Source of the DNA: Micrococcales bacterium
GTDB taxonomy: Bacteria > Actinomycetota > Actinomycetes > Actinomycetales > Cellulomonadaceae
Assembly: GCA_009783975.1 (NCBI GenBank)
Contig: WRCL01000056.1
Span: forward strand, 1-8,591
Direction: 5' to 3'
DNA: 8,591 nt
Numbering within the stretch: the first letter of the stretch is position 1; each line of letters starts with the position of its first letter. The translations under genes were made by a program, and so were the position numbers. The notes under the pieces were generated by a model that was not told the origin of the DNA, made no database searches, and saw nothing but the letters and a program-made list of their open reading frames with translations. Positions 1-6,524 of the stretch are shown here, in pieces.

Positions 1-2
1 CA

Positions 3-95
3 CGCACCCAGTCAAAAGGGGTGGAGGTGCGGCTGCTGCCCGACCGTCTGGTGATCTCCAACCCGGGCGGGTTGTGGGGCCAGGGACATGGATGA
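3..95 (+). pseudogene. C-terminal fragment of AlbA_2 / HATPase_c_4-type ATP-binding transcriptional regulator (5' end off window)
   Basis: The frame is open from the left edge and ends at a TGA at 93-95. It reads VEVRLLPDRLVISNPGG followed by LWGQGHG. The 'v.vrl..drl.I.NPGGL' stretch is what I know from the C-terminal GHKL-type domain (HATPase_c_4) of AlbA_2 regulators, where NPGG is followed by dozens more residues. Here the protein ends about 7 residues after NPGG, and the stop codon lies inside the operator-like element that starts at 89. I read it as a gene truncated by that junction. The rest of the gene, and whether its N-terminus is intact, lies outside the window. The family call rests on one short motif. 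Confidence 0.5.
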
Positions 96-130
96 TCGCC
101 CACTTTCCGAGAACTAGACGATCATCCACT
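87..130. promoter_or_regulatory. Operator-like element L: two 14-bp palindromes 26 bp apart
   Basis: Two imperfect palindromes of one family occur here: TGGATGATCGCCCA at 89-102 and TAGACGATCATCCA at 115-128. Their starts are 26 bp apart, about two and a half helical turns. The outer arms also form a perfect 10-bp inverted repeat, TGGATGATCG (89-98) against CGATCATCCA (119-128). The 44-bp element recurs at 842-885 with 34 of 44 positions identical. It lies just upstream of the DUF433/DUF5615 pair, so I infer an autoregulatory operator and promoter region. The regulator that binds it is unknown. Confidence 0.55.
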
Positions 131-165
131 GAGTCGGTGCTGACGGCGGACGACCGGTCTCGGCC

Positions 166-417
166 GTGAACCAGTATCATGGCACGGTGTCCCGCCTCGA
201 CCGCATCACCTGCGATCCTGCGATCTGTCACGGCAATCCCGTGGTCCGTGGTCTGCGCTACCCGGTGTCCGTGCTGCTGGAGCTGCTCTCCTCGGGGATG
301 ACGTTCGAAGAGGTCCTCGACGACTACGAGGACCTGGAACGTGACGACCTGCTCGCAGCGCTCGAGTATGGTGCGCTGACAGTCAGCGGCCACCGCCTCC
401 CCCTTGACGCAGCGTGA
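166..417 (+). CDS. DUF433 domain protein, probable VapB-like antitoxin
   Basis: This is a small protein of up to 83 residues. After a short N-terminal tail it follows the DUF433 pattern closely: SRLDRIT, ICHGNPVVRGLRYPV, LLELLSSGMTFEEVLDDY, LERDDLLAALEYGA. DUF433 proteins carry a helix-turn-helix-like fold and are commonly encoded directly before a DUF5615 PIN-like protein, where they are taken to be the antitoxin and DNA-binding partner. The gene starts with GTG at 166, or more likely GTG at 187, because relatives usually begin near MSRLDRI; neither start has a clear ribosome binding site. Its TGA overlaps the next gene's GTG by 4 bp (GTGA), which implies translational coupling. Operator-like element L lies upstream and is the likely site of autoregulation. 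Confidence 0.85.
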   Translation: MNQYHGTVSRLDRITCDPAICHGNPVVRGLRYPVSVLLELLSSGMTFEEVLDDYEDLERDDLLAALEYGALTVSGHRLPLDAA

Positions 418-794
418 AGTTCCTCGTCGATGCCCAGCTCCCGCGTAGGCTCGCCCGCGCGCTCACCGAAGCTGGCCACGACGCCATCCACACCCTCGAC
501 CTCGTCGACCGCAACCGGACTTCGGACAGCGTGATCAGCGAGCTCGCCGATCACGAGGACCGGGTCGTGGTGAGCAAGGATTCCGATTTCCGCGACGGTC
601 ATCTCCTGCGTGGGACACCTCGCCGGCTCCTGGAAGTCGCGACAGGGAATATCAGCAACACAGACCTGTTCGCCCTGTTCACAACACACCTCGACACGAT
701 CGTGTCCGTCCTCGATGCTGCACCCCACGCCAGACTCACCCGGACCACACTTGTCACCCGCCCGCATGCGGCCTCCGGCGACGGAAGTGAGTAG
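414..794 (+). CDS. DUF5615 family PIN-like protein, probable toxin of a VapBC-like pair
   Basis: The protein has 126 residues and opens with MKFLVDAQLP, the hallmark of DUF5615 (Mut7-C/PIN-like). The acidic residues expected for a metal-dependent nuclease centre are present: D6, the KDSDF segment with D56 and D58, and TGNISN at 78-82 near the end of the core. The PIN-like fold suggests an RNase, but activity of this family is not settled, so toxin is an inference from gene arrangement. The GTG start overlaps the stop of the DUF433 gene, giving a two-gene operon. The C-terminal 15-20 residues (after about 108) look disordered and may be a late extension. The reading frame has no visible lesion. 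Confidence 0.85.
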   Translation: MKFLVDAQLPRRLARALTEAGHDAIHTLDLVDRNRTSDSVISELADHEDRVVVSKDSDFRDGHLLRGTPRRLLEVATGNISNTDLFALFTTHLDTIVSVLDAAPHARLTRTTLVTRPHAASGDGSE

Positions 795-841
795 GGCAGC
801 AGGAACCGACTGTCGTGTCATCGACGGCGGCGCGGACCCGG

Positions 842-885
842 CATGGATGATCATCCGCTTTCTGAATAGTGGACGATTGTCCACT
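842..885. promoter_or_regulatory. Operator-like element R: second copy of the paired palindrome
   Basis: The two palindromes are TGGATGATCATCCG at 844-857 and TGGACGATTGTCCA at 870-883, again 26 bp start to start. The first contains the perfect 12-bp palindrome GGATGATCATCC (845-856), and the second sits in GTGGAC-GATT-GTCCAC (869-884). AATAGT at 865-870, between the two sites, matches 4 of 6 positions of a -10 box, which is weak. The element lies directly before the remnant of an XRE regulator, so it may be that gene's former autoregulatory operator. Confidence 0.55.
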
Positions 886-1024
886 CCCCGAGTGGCTGGT
901 CGCGTTCGAGAACGGCAAGCCGAACGCGAACCTGCGGCTGGTGCTCGCCGTCTGGCAAGCCCTTGGCCTGGTCGCCGACGTGGTCGCTGACCCGGTCCGC
1001 CCGCGCACCGAGGACCAGCCGTGA
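869..1024 (+). pseudogene. C-terminal remnant of a HipB-like (y4mF-type) XRE regulator
   Basis: The frame ending at TGA 1022-1024 reads PEWLVAFENGKPNANLRLVL and then LAVWQALGLVADVV. This matches the end of HipB-like XRE antitoxins, in which the last helix of the HTH is followed by 'R.W...FE.GK....L..VL..L.ALGL.L.V'. The first roughly 35-40 residues of such proteins, holding helices 1-3 of the HTH, are missing. The frame is closed by a TGA at 863-865, and similarity begins at about 887, immediately after operator-like element R. A GTG at 869 could still start a 51-residue peptide, but no ribosome binding site is obvious. I call it a 5'-truncated pseudogene. No HipA-like partner follows. Confidence 0.6.
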
Positions 1025-1058
1025 CCCGCCAACTGCGTGTGTACGCGGACCGATCACT

Positions 1059-1124
1059 GAAACCTGAGCGTTCCGGTGAGGACTGACGCTGCACGGTCAG
1101 TCCTCACCGGAACGCTCAGGTTTC
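1059..1124. terminator. 29-bp perfect inverted repeat, probable bidirectional terminator
   Basis: The left arm (1059-1087, starting GAAACCTGAGCG and ending GGACTGAC) pairs without mismatch with the right arm (1096-1124) around an 8-nt loop. It lies between the plus-strand XRE remnant and the 3' end of the minus-strand permease (stop at 1156-1158), where a shared terminator is expected. No T-tract follows on either strand, which is usual for actinobacterial terminators. The stem is unusually long and perfect for a simple terminator. Confidence 0.65.
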
Positions 1125-1155
1125 CCACTTGGTGCGATGGGGACGCAGGGGTGCC

Positions 1156-3735
1156 CTACTCGTAGACGAGGGCTTGGAGGACGGGAACGCGGGCGGCGCG
1201 GACCGCTGGCCACACAGCGGCGAGCACACCGACGACGACCGCACCGACGAACAACGACGCGACTGAGGGCCAGCTGATCGACAGCACGCCGAGGCCCACG
1301 GACTCACCGACCGAGGGGATGACCGAGGCGATCGCCACCCCGGCGCTGACCCCGAGGACCGCCCCGAGGGACGCGACAAGGACACCTTCGACGACCATCG
1401 TCCAGCCGAGCTGTCCGCGGCCCATCCCCACGGCGCGCAGCATCGCGATCTCGCTGGTGCGTTCCAGCACCGACAGCGCAAGGGTGTTGACCACACCGAG
1501 GACGGCGATGACCAGGGACAACGCGATGAGCGCGTAGACGATGTTCAGCAGGTCCTGCACCTGGTCGGACAGGTACGAGGCGAACTCCTCGGCGTCCATC
1601 ACCGACACGACCATGTACGGCGCGACGATCTGCACGACCTGCGCACGCACCGCCGCCGCGTCTGCCCCAGGGTCGACGATGACGTAGCCCTGCCACGTGG
1701 TGACCACCTGCGCGTACACCTCGGGCCCAAGGACCGACCTCAGGGTCTGCTCGGCGATGACGACGTCCTCGCTCGTGCCTCTGGTCGTGTAGACGAGCTG
1801 GACTGGCAGCTCGGCTGTGGTCTGCAGCGGGGTGTTGCGTGCCAGTGTCACGGTGACCTGGTCACCGACGGTGATCCCCATCTGCTTGGCCACCGGGCCG
1901 CTCACGGCGATCCCGTCGTCGAACGAGGCGAGCTCGCCGGCGATGACCGTGGGGACGAAACCGCCACGGGTGATGAGGCTGGGTTTCATCACGCCGACCT
2001 GGATGAGGTCCGAGGCCTGGCCTGCGCCCTGGATGGTCCCGAAGGTGATCGAGACCATCGCGACCTCGGCGTCGGTGACCTCGGCCAGGGCGTCGACCGC
2101 TGCCGCGGGGATCCCTGAGGCTGAGGCGTTGCCGTCGAGCAGGAAGTCCACGTCGATCTGGGTGTCGATGAGCTCGTCGACCGACGCGCGGGCTGAGGAG
2201 GCCAGGACTGTCGTCGCCCCGACCAGGGCCATGCCGATCATCAGCGCCGCAGCGGTCGACGCTGTGCGCCGCCGGTTCCGGGCGAGGTTGCGTGAGGCCA
2301 GCGTCCCGAACGGTGCGGACACCGCGGCGACCGGGACGGCCAGGACCCGCACGACCGTCGGCGCCAGCGCAGGGGCTACGACGACGAGCCCGACGAGGAT
2401 CAGCCCTGCGGCGGCCCCGAGCAACGGACCACCACTGTCACCCCCGCGGTGCGCACCGACGAGGCACCCGACGCCGGCGAGGGTCATGACCGACCCGAGC
2501 GTCCCGCGCAGCCACGTGCTGCGCTGGGTGTCTTGGCTGTCTGGGCGCATCGCCTCGACCGGGGCGGTCCGGCTGGCCCGGCGTGCCGGCAACGTCGCGG
2601 CGACCATGGACACACCCACGCCGACGGCGATGGGCACGACCAGGCCCGAGATGGTCACAGGCACCGCGCCAGACAGCGCCATCCCCATCGAGGCGAACAC
2701 CTGGCGGATGATCGTGACCAGGCCGAACCCGGCCCCGAGCCCGACGGCCGACCCAAGCAGACCCACGATCGCCGCCTGGGCGACGAACGAGCCGAACACC
2801 TGCCAGCGGCTGGCCCCCACAGCCCGCAGCACCGCCGTCTCGCGCAGGCGTTGGCGCACGACCATCGCGAAGGTGTTGGCGATGATGAACCCGCCGACGA
2901 ACAACGCGATGACCGCGAAGACCATGAGGAACATCGACACGAACCCAAGCTCGGCGTTGATCGACTCACGTGCCTCAGCGCGCAAGACGTCACCAGTCTT
3001 CACCGTCGCGTTCGCCTCAGGTGGCAGCACCGCGGCGACGGCCCGGGCCAGGTCGGCCTGGCTGGTGCCGGGCGCGGCGCGCACGACGATCGTCCCCACC
3101 GCCCCGGTCGGGGCGTAGGCAGCCCTCGCGGTCGCCTCGTCCAGCCCCACGACCACCGCCCCAGCGAACGGCGTGCCGCTGGTCGAGGTGACGATCGCGG
3201 TGATGAGCACCTCACGGGGCATCTGCCCGCCGACGACGACAGTGGTCGTGTCCCCGATCCCCAACCCAGCTTTGCCGGCGGTCAGGTGCTCCAGGGCGAT
3301 CTGGCCCTCACCGCGCGGGGCCACCCCGGTGATCGCGAACCCCTGGTCACGCTCGACGACCCGTCCCATCGACGGGGCGCCGGCAGACGACACCCGTGTC
3401 CCGTCAGCGCCGACGAGCAGCACCGGGCCGGTGTACTCGGCGAACACCACAGCGACCTCGTCCAGTGGTGCGATGAGCGGCACCAGCGAGTCTGAGACCA
3501 TCCCGTCGGTGTTCAGCTCCGACATCCACGTCGGCATGTACGTGCTGCCGTCGTCGGGCAGCACGTACGCGTCACCGTCGAGGGTGCTGGACACGATCGC
3601 GTCGAACGTCGAGCTGAGCATCGCGCGCAGGGCGAACGTCCCAGAGACGAACGCGACCCCCAGGGCCACCGCGAGCACAGACATCGCGAAACGCACCGGG
3701 TGGAACCGCACGTCGCCCCACGCGACCCGCAGCAT
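1156..3735 (-). CDS. FtsX/MacB-type ABC transporter permease, two FtsX domains
   Basis: This 859-residue membrane protein is of the actinobacterial LolC/MacB-like type. An N-terminal membrane anchor (about 13-36, in the context VRFAMSVLAVALGVAFVSG) is followed by an extracytoplasmic MacB_PCD-like domain (about 40-260). The first FtsX core is at about 265-395, with membrane segments near 265-290, 315-345 and 360-382 and the loop ETAVLRAVGASRWQV. Further membrane segments at about 437-465 and 493-515 precede a second extracytoplasmic domain, and a second FtsX core ends the protein with EIAMLRAVGMGRGQL and PAVRAARVPVLQALVYE. Such permeases move lipids, lipoproteins or peptides, or act mechanically, using a separate ATPase of the LolD/MacB class. 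No ATPase gene lies beside it here. The ATG at 3735 overlaps the stop of a short upstream ORF as TGATG. Substrate unknown. Confidence 0.92.
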   Translation of the reverse strand: MLRVAWGDVRFHPVRFAMSVLAVALGVAFVSGTFALRAMLSSTFDAIVSSTLDGDAYVLPDDGSTYMPTWMSELNTDGMVSDSLVPLIAPLDEVAVVFAEYTGPVLLVGADGTRVSSAGAPSMGRVVERDQGFAITGVAPRGEGQIALEHLTAGKAGLGIGDTTTVVVGGQMPREVLITAIVTSTSGTPFAGAVVVGLDEATARAAYAPTGAVGTIVVRAAPGTSQADLARAVAAVLPPEANATVKTGDVLRAEARESINAELGFVSMFLMVFAVIALFVGGFIIANTFAMVVRQRLRETAVLRAVGASRWQVFGSFVAQAAIVGLLGSAVGLGAGFGLVTIIRQVFASMGMALSGAVPVTISGLVVPIAVGVGVSMVAATLPARRASRTAPVEAMRPDSQDTQRSTWLRGTLGSVMTLAGVGCLVGAHRGGDSGGPLLGAAAGLILVGLVVVAPALAPTVVRVLAVPVAAVSAPFGTLASRNLARNRRRTASTAAALMIGMALVGATTVLASSARASVDELIDTQIDVDFLLDGNASASGIPAAAVDALAEVTDAEVAMVSITFGTIQGAGQASDLIQVGVMKPSLITRGGFVPTVIAGELASFDDGIAVSGPVAKQMGITVGDQVTVTLARNTPLQTTAELPVQLVYTTRGTSEDVVIAEQTLRSVLGPEVYAQVVTTWQGYVIVDPGADAAAVRAQVVQIVAPYMVVSVMDAEEFASYLSDQVQDLLNIVYALIALSLVIAVLGVVNTLALSVLERTSEIAMLRAVGMGRGQLGWTMVVEGVLVASLGAVLGVSAGVAIASVIPSVGESVGLGVLSISWPSVASLFVGAVVVGVLAAVWPAVRAARVPVLQALVYE

Positions 3736-3809
3736 CAGCGCACCGCCTGGGCGACGTCGGGGCGTGCACCCACGACCAGCTCGTCGACCGCCTGGTCACA
3801 TGTGTTCAT
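3735..3809 (-). CDS. Possible 24-residue leader peptide coupled to the permease
   Basis: An ATG at 3807-3809 opens a 24-residue frame beginning MNTCDQAVDELVVG and ending DVAQAVR. A good ribosome binding site (GGGAGGG, about 7 nt before the ATG on the minus strand) precedes it. Its TGA overlaps the permease ATG as TGATG, while the permease has no strong site of its own. This is the layout of a translationally coupled leader. It could instead be a remnant of the C-terminus of a lost partner gene such as the transporter ATPase, although I see no resemblance to ATPase C-termini. Confidence 0.35.
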   Translation of the reverse strand: MNTCDQAVDELVVGARPDVAQAVR

Positions 3810-3846
3810 CCCGCCACCCTCCCAGCCGCCGCCGGGCCGCCGCCAT

Positions 3847-3881
3847 GGGGGAATCCCCCCAACCAACCCTGGGGTTCCCCC
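3847..3881 (-). promoter_or_regulatory. G/C-rich hairpin in the permease leader
   Basis: GGGGGAA (3847-3853), a bulged T, and CCCC (3855-3858) pair with GGGG (3871-3874) and TTCCCCC (3875-3881) around a 12-nt loop. That is 11 base pairs with one bulge. It lies about 38 nt upstream of the leader ATG on the permease's sense strand. It could be an mRNA stabilising or attenuating structure, or a terminator for the upstream methyltransferase. No run of T follows it. Confidence 0.4.
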
Positions 3882-3901
3882 GACCCCGGCCCGCAGGTGT
3901 G

Positions 3902-3978
3902 ATGGTTCCGTCGAGAGTCGATCGTTCCGTCGAAAGCTGATGCAGGAGCATCAGCTTTCGACGGAACCATCAACTCTC
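3902..3978. terminator. Compound inverted repeat at the 3' end of the methyltransferase gene
   Basis: A perfect 20-bp stem, 3924-3943 against 3948-3967, closes a 4-nt loop (AGGA). Outward pairing continues to 3913 and 3978, so 29 of 31 positions pair. The stop codon of the methyltransferase (3970-3972) lies inside the right arm. The left side also holds a 19-bp tandem repeat (3905-3923 and 3924-3942, 15 of 19 identical), so the right arm can pair with either copy; ATGGTTCCGTCGA at 3902-3914 pairs exactly with 3958-3970. It probably terminates the methyltransferase transcript. Confidence 0.6.
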
Positions 3979-5442
3979 AGCGCCGACCCCGGCGAGGACG
4001 TGCTGGGCGGAAGCCGGGATGGGTGGGACCCAACCTGTGTGGGCCGCGGCCTCGACGGCTGCGACGAGGCCGGGCAGGGTTGGGCGCAGCTCGTCGGCGT
4101 ACCGGGTGACGAACATGCGCAGGGCGTAGTGGACGGCACCGGCGGCGACGCCGTTGCCGAGCTGGGCGTAGGTCGCGGCGTCGGGCTGGTCGCCGAACGT
4201 GAACTCGTCGGGCAGGCCTTGCAGGCGGGTGGCCTCGACGGGGGTCAGGCGGCGGCGCAGGGGGCCGACGACCGTCGTCTGGGTGATCGCGACGAGCGCG
4301 GGGACGTAGGTGGGTTTCTTCGCGCGGATCCCCGAGGGGCGCAGGTGCATGAGGCACTGCCACAACGTCTCGGTGTCTTGGGCCTGCCACTCGAACTTGC
4401 GCCGTGAGGGCGGGAACGTCGCGAAGCCGGTCATCGTCTCGTGGGCCTGCCACCGCAGGACCGTGGCCCGGTTCTGCTCGTAGAAGCCGATGTTCTTCCA
4501 CACGTAGGCGCTCTTCCATGCCGGCATGGCCTCGACCTCGCGGTGGCGACGACGGTCGGCGACGAGCTCGCGCTCGGTGATGAACCAGTCGGTCCAGATC
4601 GGGTGCCCGGGAAGGTCCGCACCGGCCTCGCGCATGAAGCGCACGAACGTGTCCCACGCGTCGATCCACGTCACCTCCGACGGTGTCAACGCGTAGCGCT
4701 CAGGGTGGTCGATCTCGGTCGGGTCCTGCAGCACTGGCTGCCCACCCAGCCAACCGATGGCGGTGGTCGCCAGGTCCCAGCGCGGTGCGGACGCGACCAG
4801 CGCCGCCCGGTCGATGGTCACCGGGGTCTGGCGCGCCGGACGGCGGTCGGCGCCGCGGTGGACCGCCATGATGAACACCCGGTCGCGCACCTGGGGCGTG
4901 CCGCCGTCTTTGGGGTCGATGAGGTGCGGAGAGACGACCATCGGGGCGTGCGCGACCTCGTACCCGAGCTCTTCGAGGGAGCCGATGATCGTGTCCCACG
5001 TGCTGCGGTGCTTCGGGCCGGCGAGGTTGCGCACGTTCTCCAAGAACACGACCTTGGGGCGCCGCTCGGCCAGCACCCGGATGATGTTGAAGAACAACGT
5101 CCCCCGGGTGGAGTCCAGCACCCCGCGCTGGGCCCCAGACTTCGAGAACGCCTGGCACGGGAACCCCGCTGCGAGGACGTCGTGCGCGGGCACCCGCACC
5201 GGCCCGTCGCACCCGGCCGTCCCCTGCGGCGCGTCGAGGTTGATGTCCCCGCGGATCGGCGGCAGACCAGGGTCGACCTGGACCACGTCGTCACCCCAGT
5301 TGCGCCGGTACACCTGCGTGGCCAGCGGGTTGATCTCCGAGACGTACACGCACCGGCCCCCCAGGGCCGACAGCGCGGCGTGGAACCCGCCGATCCCTGC
5401 GAACAGGTCGACGTAGTCGAACGTATGGCCAGGCACAGTCAT
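3970..5442 (-). CDS. DNA (cytosine-5-)-methyltransferase, apparently without a restriction partner
   Basis: This 490-residue protein transfers a methyl group from S-adenosylmethionine to C5 of cytosine in a specific DNA sequence. All main family motifs are present in normal order: motif I DLFAGIGGF (12-20, SAM binding), motif IV AGFPCQAFS with catalytic Cys96, motif VI ENV (135-137), motif VIII QVRDR (184-188), motif IX RRLTPVEATRLQG (397-409) and motif X AQLGNGVA (426-433). The target-recognition region lies between VIII and IX (about 190-395) and is long; its specificity cannot be read by eye. The ATG at 5442 has a good ribosome binding site (GAGGTG, about 4-6 nt upstream). No endonuclease, Vsr or S-subunit gene is visible within the window, so it may be a solitary epigenetic or protective enzyme. 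Confidence 0.95.
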   Translation of the reverse strand: MTVPGHTFDYVDLFAGIGGFHAALSALGGRCVYVSEINPLATQVYRRNWGDDVVQVDPGLPPIRGDINLDAPQGTAGCDGPVRVPAHDVLAAGFPCQAFSKSGAQRGVLDSTRGTLFFNIIRVLAERRPKVVFLENVRNLAGPKHRSTWDTIIGSLEELGYEVAHAPMVVSPHLIDPKDGGTPQVRDRVFIMAVHRGADRRPARQTPVTIDRAALVASAPRWDLATTAIGWLGGQPVLQDPTEIDHPERYALTPSEVTWIDAWDTFVRFMREAGADLPGHPIWTDWFITERELVADRRRHREVEAMPAWKSAYVWKNIGFYEQNRATVLRWQAHETMTGFATFPPSRRKFEWQAQDTETLWQCLMHLRPSGIRAKKPTYVPALVAITQTTVVGPLRRRLTPVEATRLQGLPDEFTFGDQPDAATYAQLGNGVAAGAVHYALRMFVTRYADELRPTLPGLVAAVEAAAHTGWVPPIPASAQHVLAGVGAES

Positions 5443-5728
5443 CTCTCACCTCAGGTACAGCTTAACCCCCTGGGAGGACACTGGGGACGGTTCCTATGTC
5501 TTGCCTGGTCAGCGCACCGTCGACCCGCGTCGCGGCGGCGGAGAAGCCACAGCCGGCAGCAGGTCAGCCGGACGAGGCCGGGTTCTTCTCGCGACCACCT
5601 CGGCCTTGACAGCGGTGTCCTCGGCACGGCCCCACGAGATGGCCGCCGGTTCTGGCGGCCCGAGCAACAGCGGACGGGCGAGCGCATGGGTAGCTGCGCA
5701 CGGCGGGCCTGGGCACGAGAATGAGGGC
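5443..5728. promoter_or_regulatory. Divergent intergenic region between the methyltransferase and holin-family genes
   Basis: Both flanking genes must be transcribed outward from these 286 bp. On the minus strand, TAAGCT (from the sequence around 5457-5463, about 12-20 nt before the methyltransferase ribosome binding site) fits a TAnnnT -10 box, with no convincing -35. On the plus side, a 7-bp perfect hairpin (GGCCGCC 5641-5647 with GGCGGCC 5654-5660) lies about 70 nt before the holin-family start. I see no protein-like frame in this interval. Confidence 0.3.
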
Positions 5729-6142
5729 ATGAATTTTGTGCTGCGGGTCGTCGTCAACGGGGTGGCCATATGGTTCGCGACGCTGCTGCTGTCGCGGTTC
5801 GAGGCGGTCGGGGCTGACACGACGCTCGGGCGGATCGGGCTGTTCCTTGCCGTTGGGCTCGTCTTTGGCCTGGTCAACGCCATCGTCAAACCGGTCGTGC
5901 AGGTCCTGGCGTTCCCGGTGTACATCTTGACGCTCGGCCTGTTCACGTTCGTGGTCAACGCCCTGATGCTGCTGCTCACCGCCTGGATCACCTCGCACGC
6001 CCACTGGGGCCTGCGGATCGACGGGTTCTGGACCGCTGTGCTCGCCGCGGTCATCATCTCGGTCGTCTCGTTCGTCTTGTCAGCGGCCACCAAGCGTCGT
6101 GACGAACCCCGCGGCTTCGTCATCCACGTCGGCAGGTCCTGA
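5729..6142 (+). CDS. Phage holin family (Phage_holin_4_2 / YvlD-like) small membrane protein
   Basis: This is a 137-residue integral membrane protein with four predicted membrane segments at about 5-22, 34-58, 62-87 and 101-119. The loop GLVNAIVKPVVQVLAFPVYI and the following LTLGLFTFVVNALMLLL are the signature of the COG1950/YvlD family. Despite the name, these are normally chromosomal membrane proteins of unknown role, not phage lysis holins. The tail (TKRRDEPRG) is charged and probably cytoplasmic. I chose ATG 5729, with GAGGG close before it, because the longer in-frame extension from 5501 is not membrane-like and matches no family pattern. It converges on the AAA ATPase remnant, with only 9 bp between the two stops. 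Confidence 0.9.
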   Translation: MNFVLRVVVNGVAIWFATLLLSRFEAVGADTTLGRIGLFLAVGLVFGLVNAIVKPVVQVLAFPVYILTLGLFTFVVNALMLLLTAWITSHAHWGLRIDGFWTAVLAAVIISVVSFVLSAATKRRDEPRGFVIHVGRS

Positions 6143-6151
6143 CACCACGGG

Positions 6152-6522
6152 TCAGTACGCGGCGACCAGCTCGTCCGGCGTGATGTAGGTAACACCGTCG
6201 ACGGTGCAGCCTGAACGTGACACAGCGATGAGGGGGTGTCGGGTTCGGCGCCTGGTAGCCCGGTGCGGTGGGCGTGCAACACACCAAGGTCTTTGGACCC
6301 GAACGGTGAGGTCTCGAGCCACTTGATCGAGCCGAGGGCGTGGATGCGTTTGGCGACAGGTGTGACTCCTCGCGCTGTCGCGAACTGGCGGAGCAGCGTC
6401 GACTTGCCGACCGACCGTGGTCCGTGGAGAGCGACCACCGGTTCGTCATCGACCAGCGCGGCCAGCGTGTCGTCGAGCCGCCGACGGACGATGCCTCTGC
6501 TGGTCAGGCGGTCTTCTACCAC
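6152..6522 (-). pseudogene. Collapsed AAA ATPase (ATP-binding protein, DUF4143/DUF234-like type)
   Basis: The N-terminus from GTG 6522 reads normally for this family: VEDRLTSRGIVRRRLDDTL, then EPVVALHGPRSVGKSTLL with Walker A at residues 34-42. After about residue 54 the sequence jumps to the conserved C-terminal part, KRIHALGSIKWLETSPFG and HRTGLPGAEPDTP. About 300 or more central residues, including Walker B, are missing compared with the 400-480 residues usual for the family. A second lesion follows: a run of five G at 6232-6236 (plus strand) where six would keep the frame. Beyond it the other frame continues as LIAVSRSG and ends YITPDELVAAY at the stop 6152-6154. The gene is dead by both an internal deletion and a frameshift. 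Confidence 0.75.
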
Positions 6523-6524
6523 CG

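Noticed and set aside
324..1094. 256-residue minus-strand frame across the DUF433/DUF5615 genes
   Set aside because: It is antisense to two recognisable overlapping genes, runs through the operator element and hairpin, and has no recognisable motif.
1817..3118. Long plus-strand open frames opposite the permease (also 2449-3495)
   Set aside because: They are antisense shadows of a high-GC gene: the translations are rich in T, A, R, H and G, without domain pattern, while the minus strand gives a clean FtsX-type permease.
5606..5611. Perfect TTGACA -35 box
   Set aside because: No -10-like sequence lies 16-18 bp downstream, so I do not call it a promoter.
5501..5728. N-terminal extension of the holin-family protein to 5501
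   Set aside because: The added 76 residues are low-complexity and not membrane-like, and the ATG at 5729 has a purine-rich site and a normal family N-terminus.
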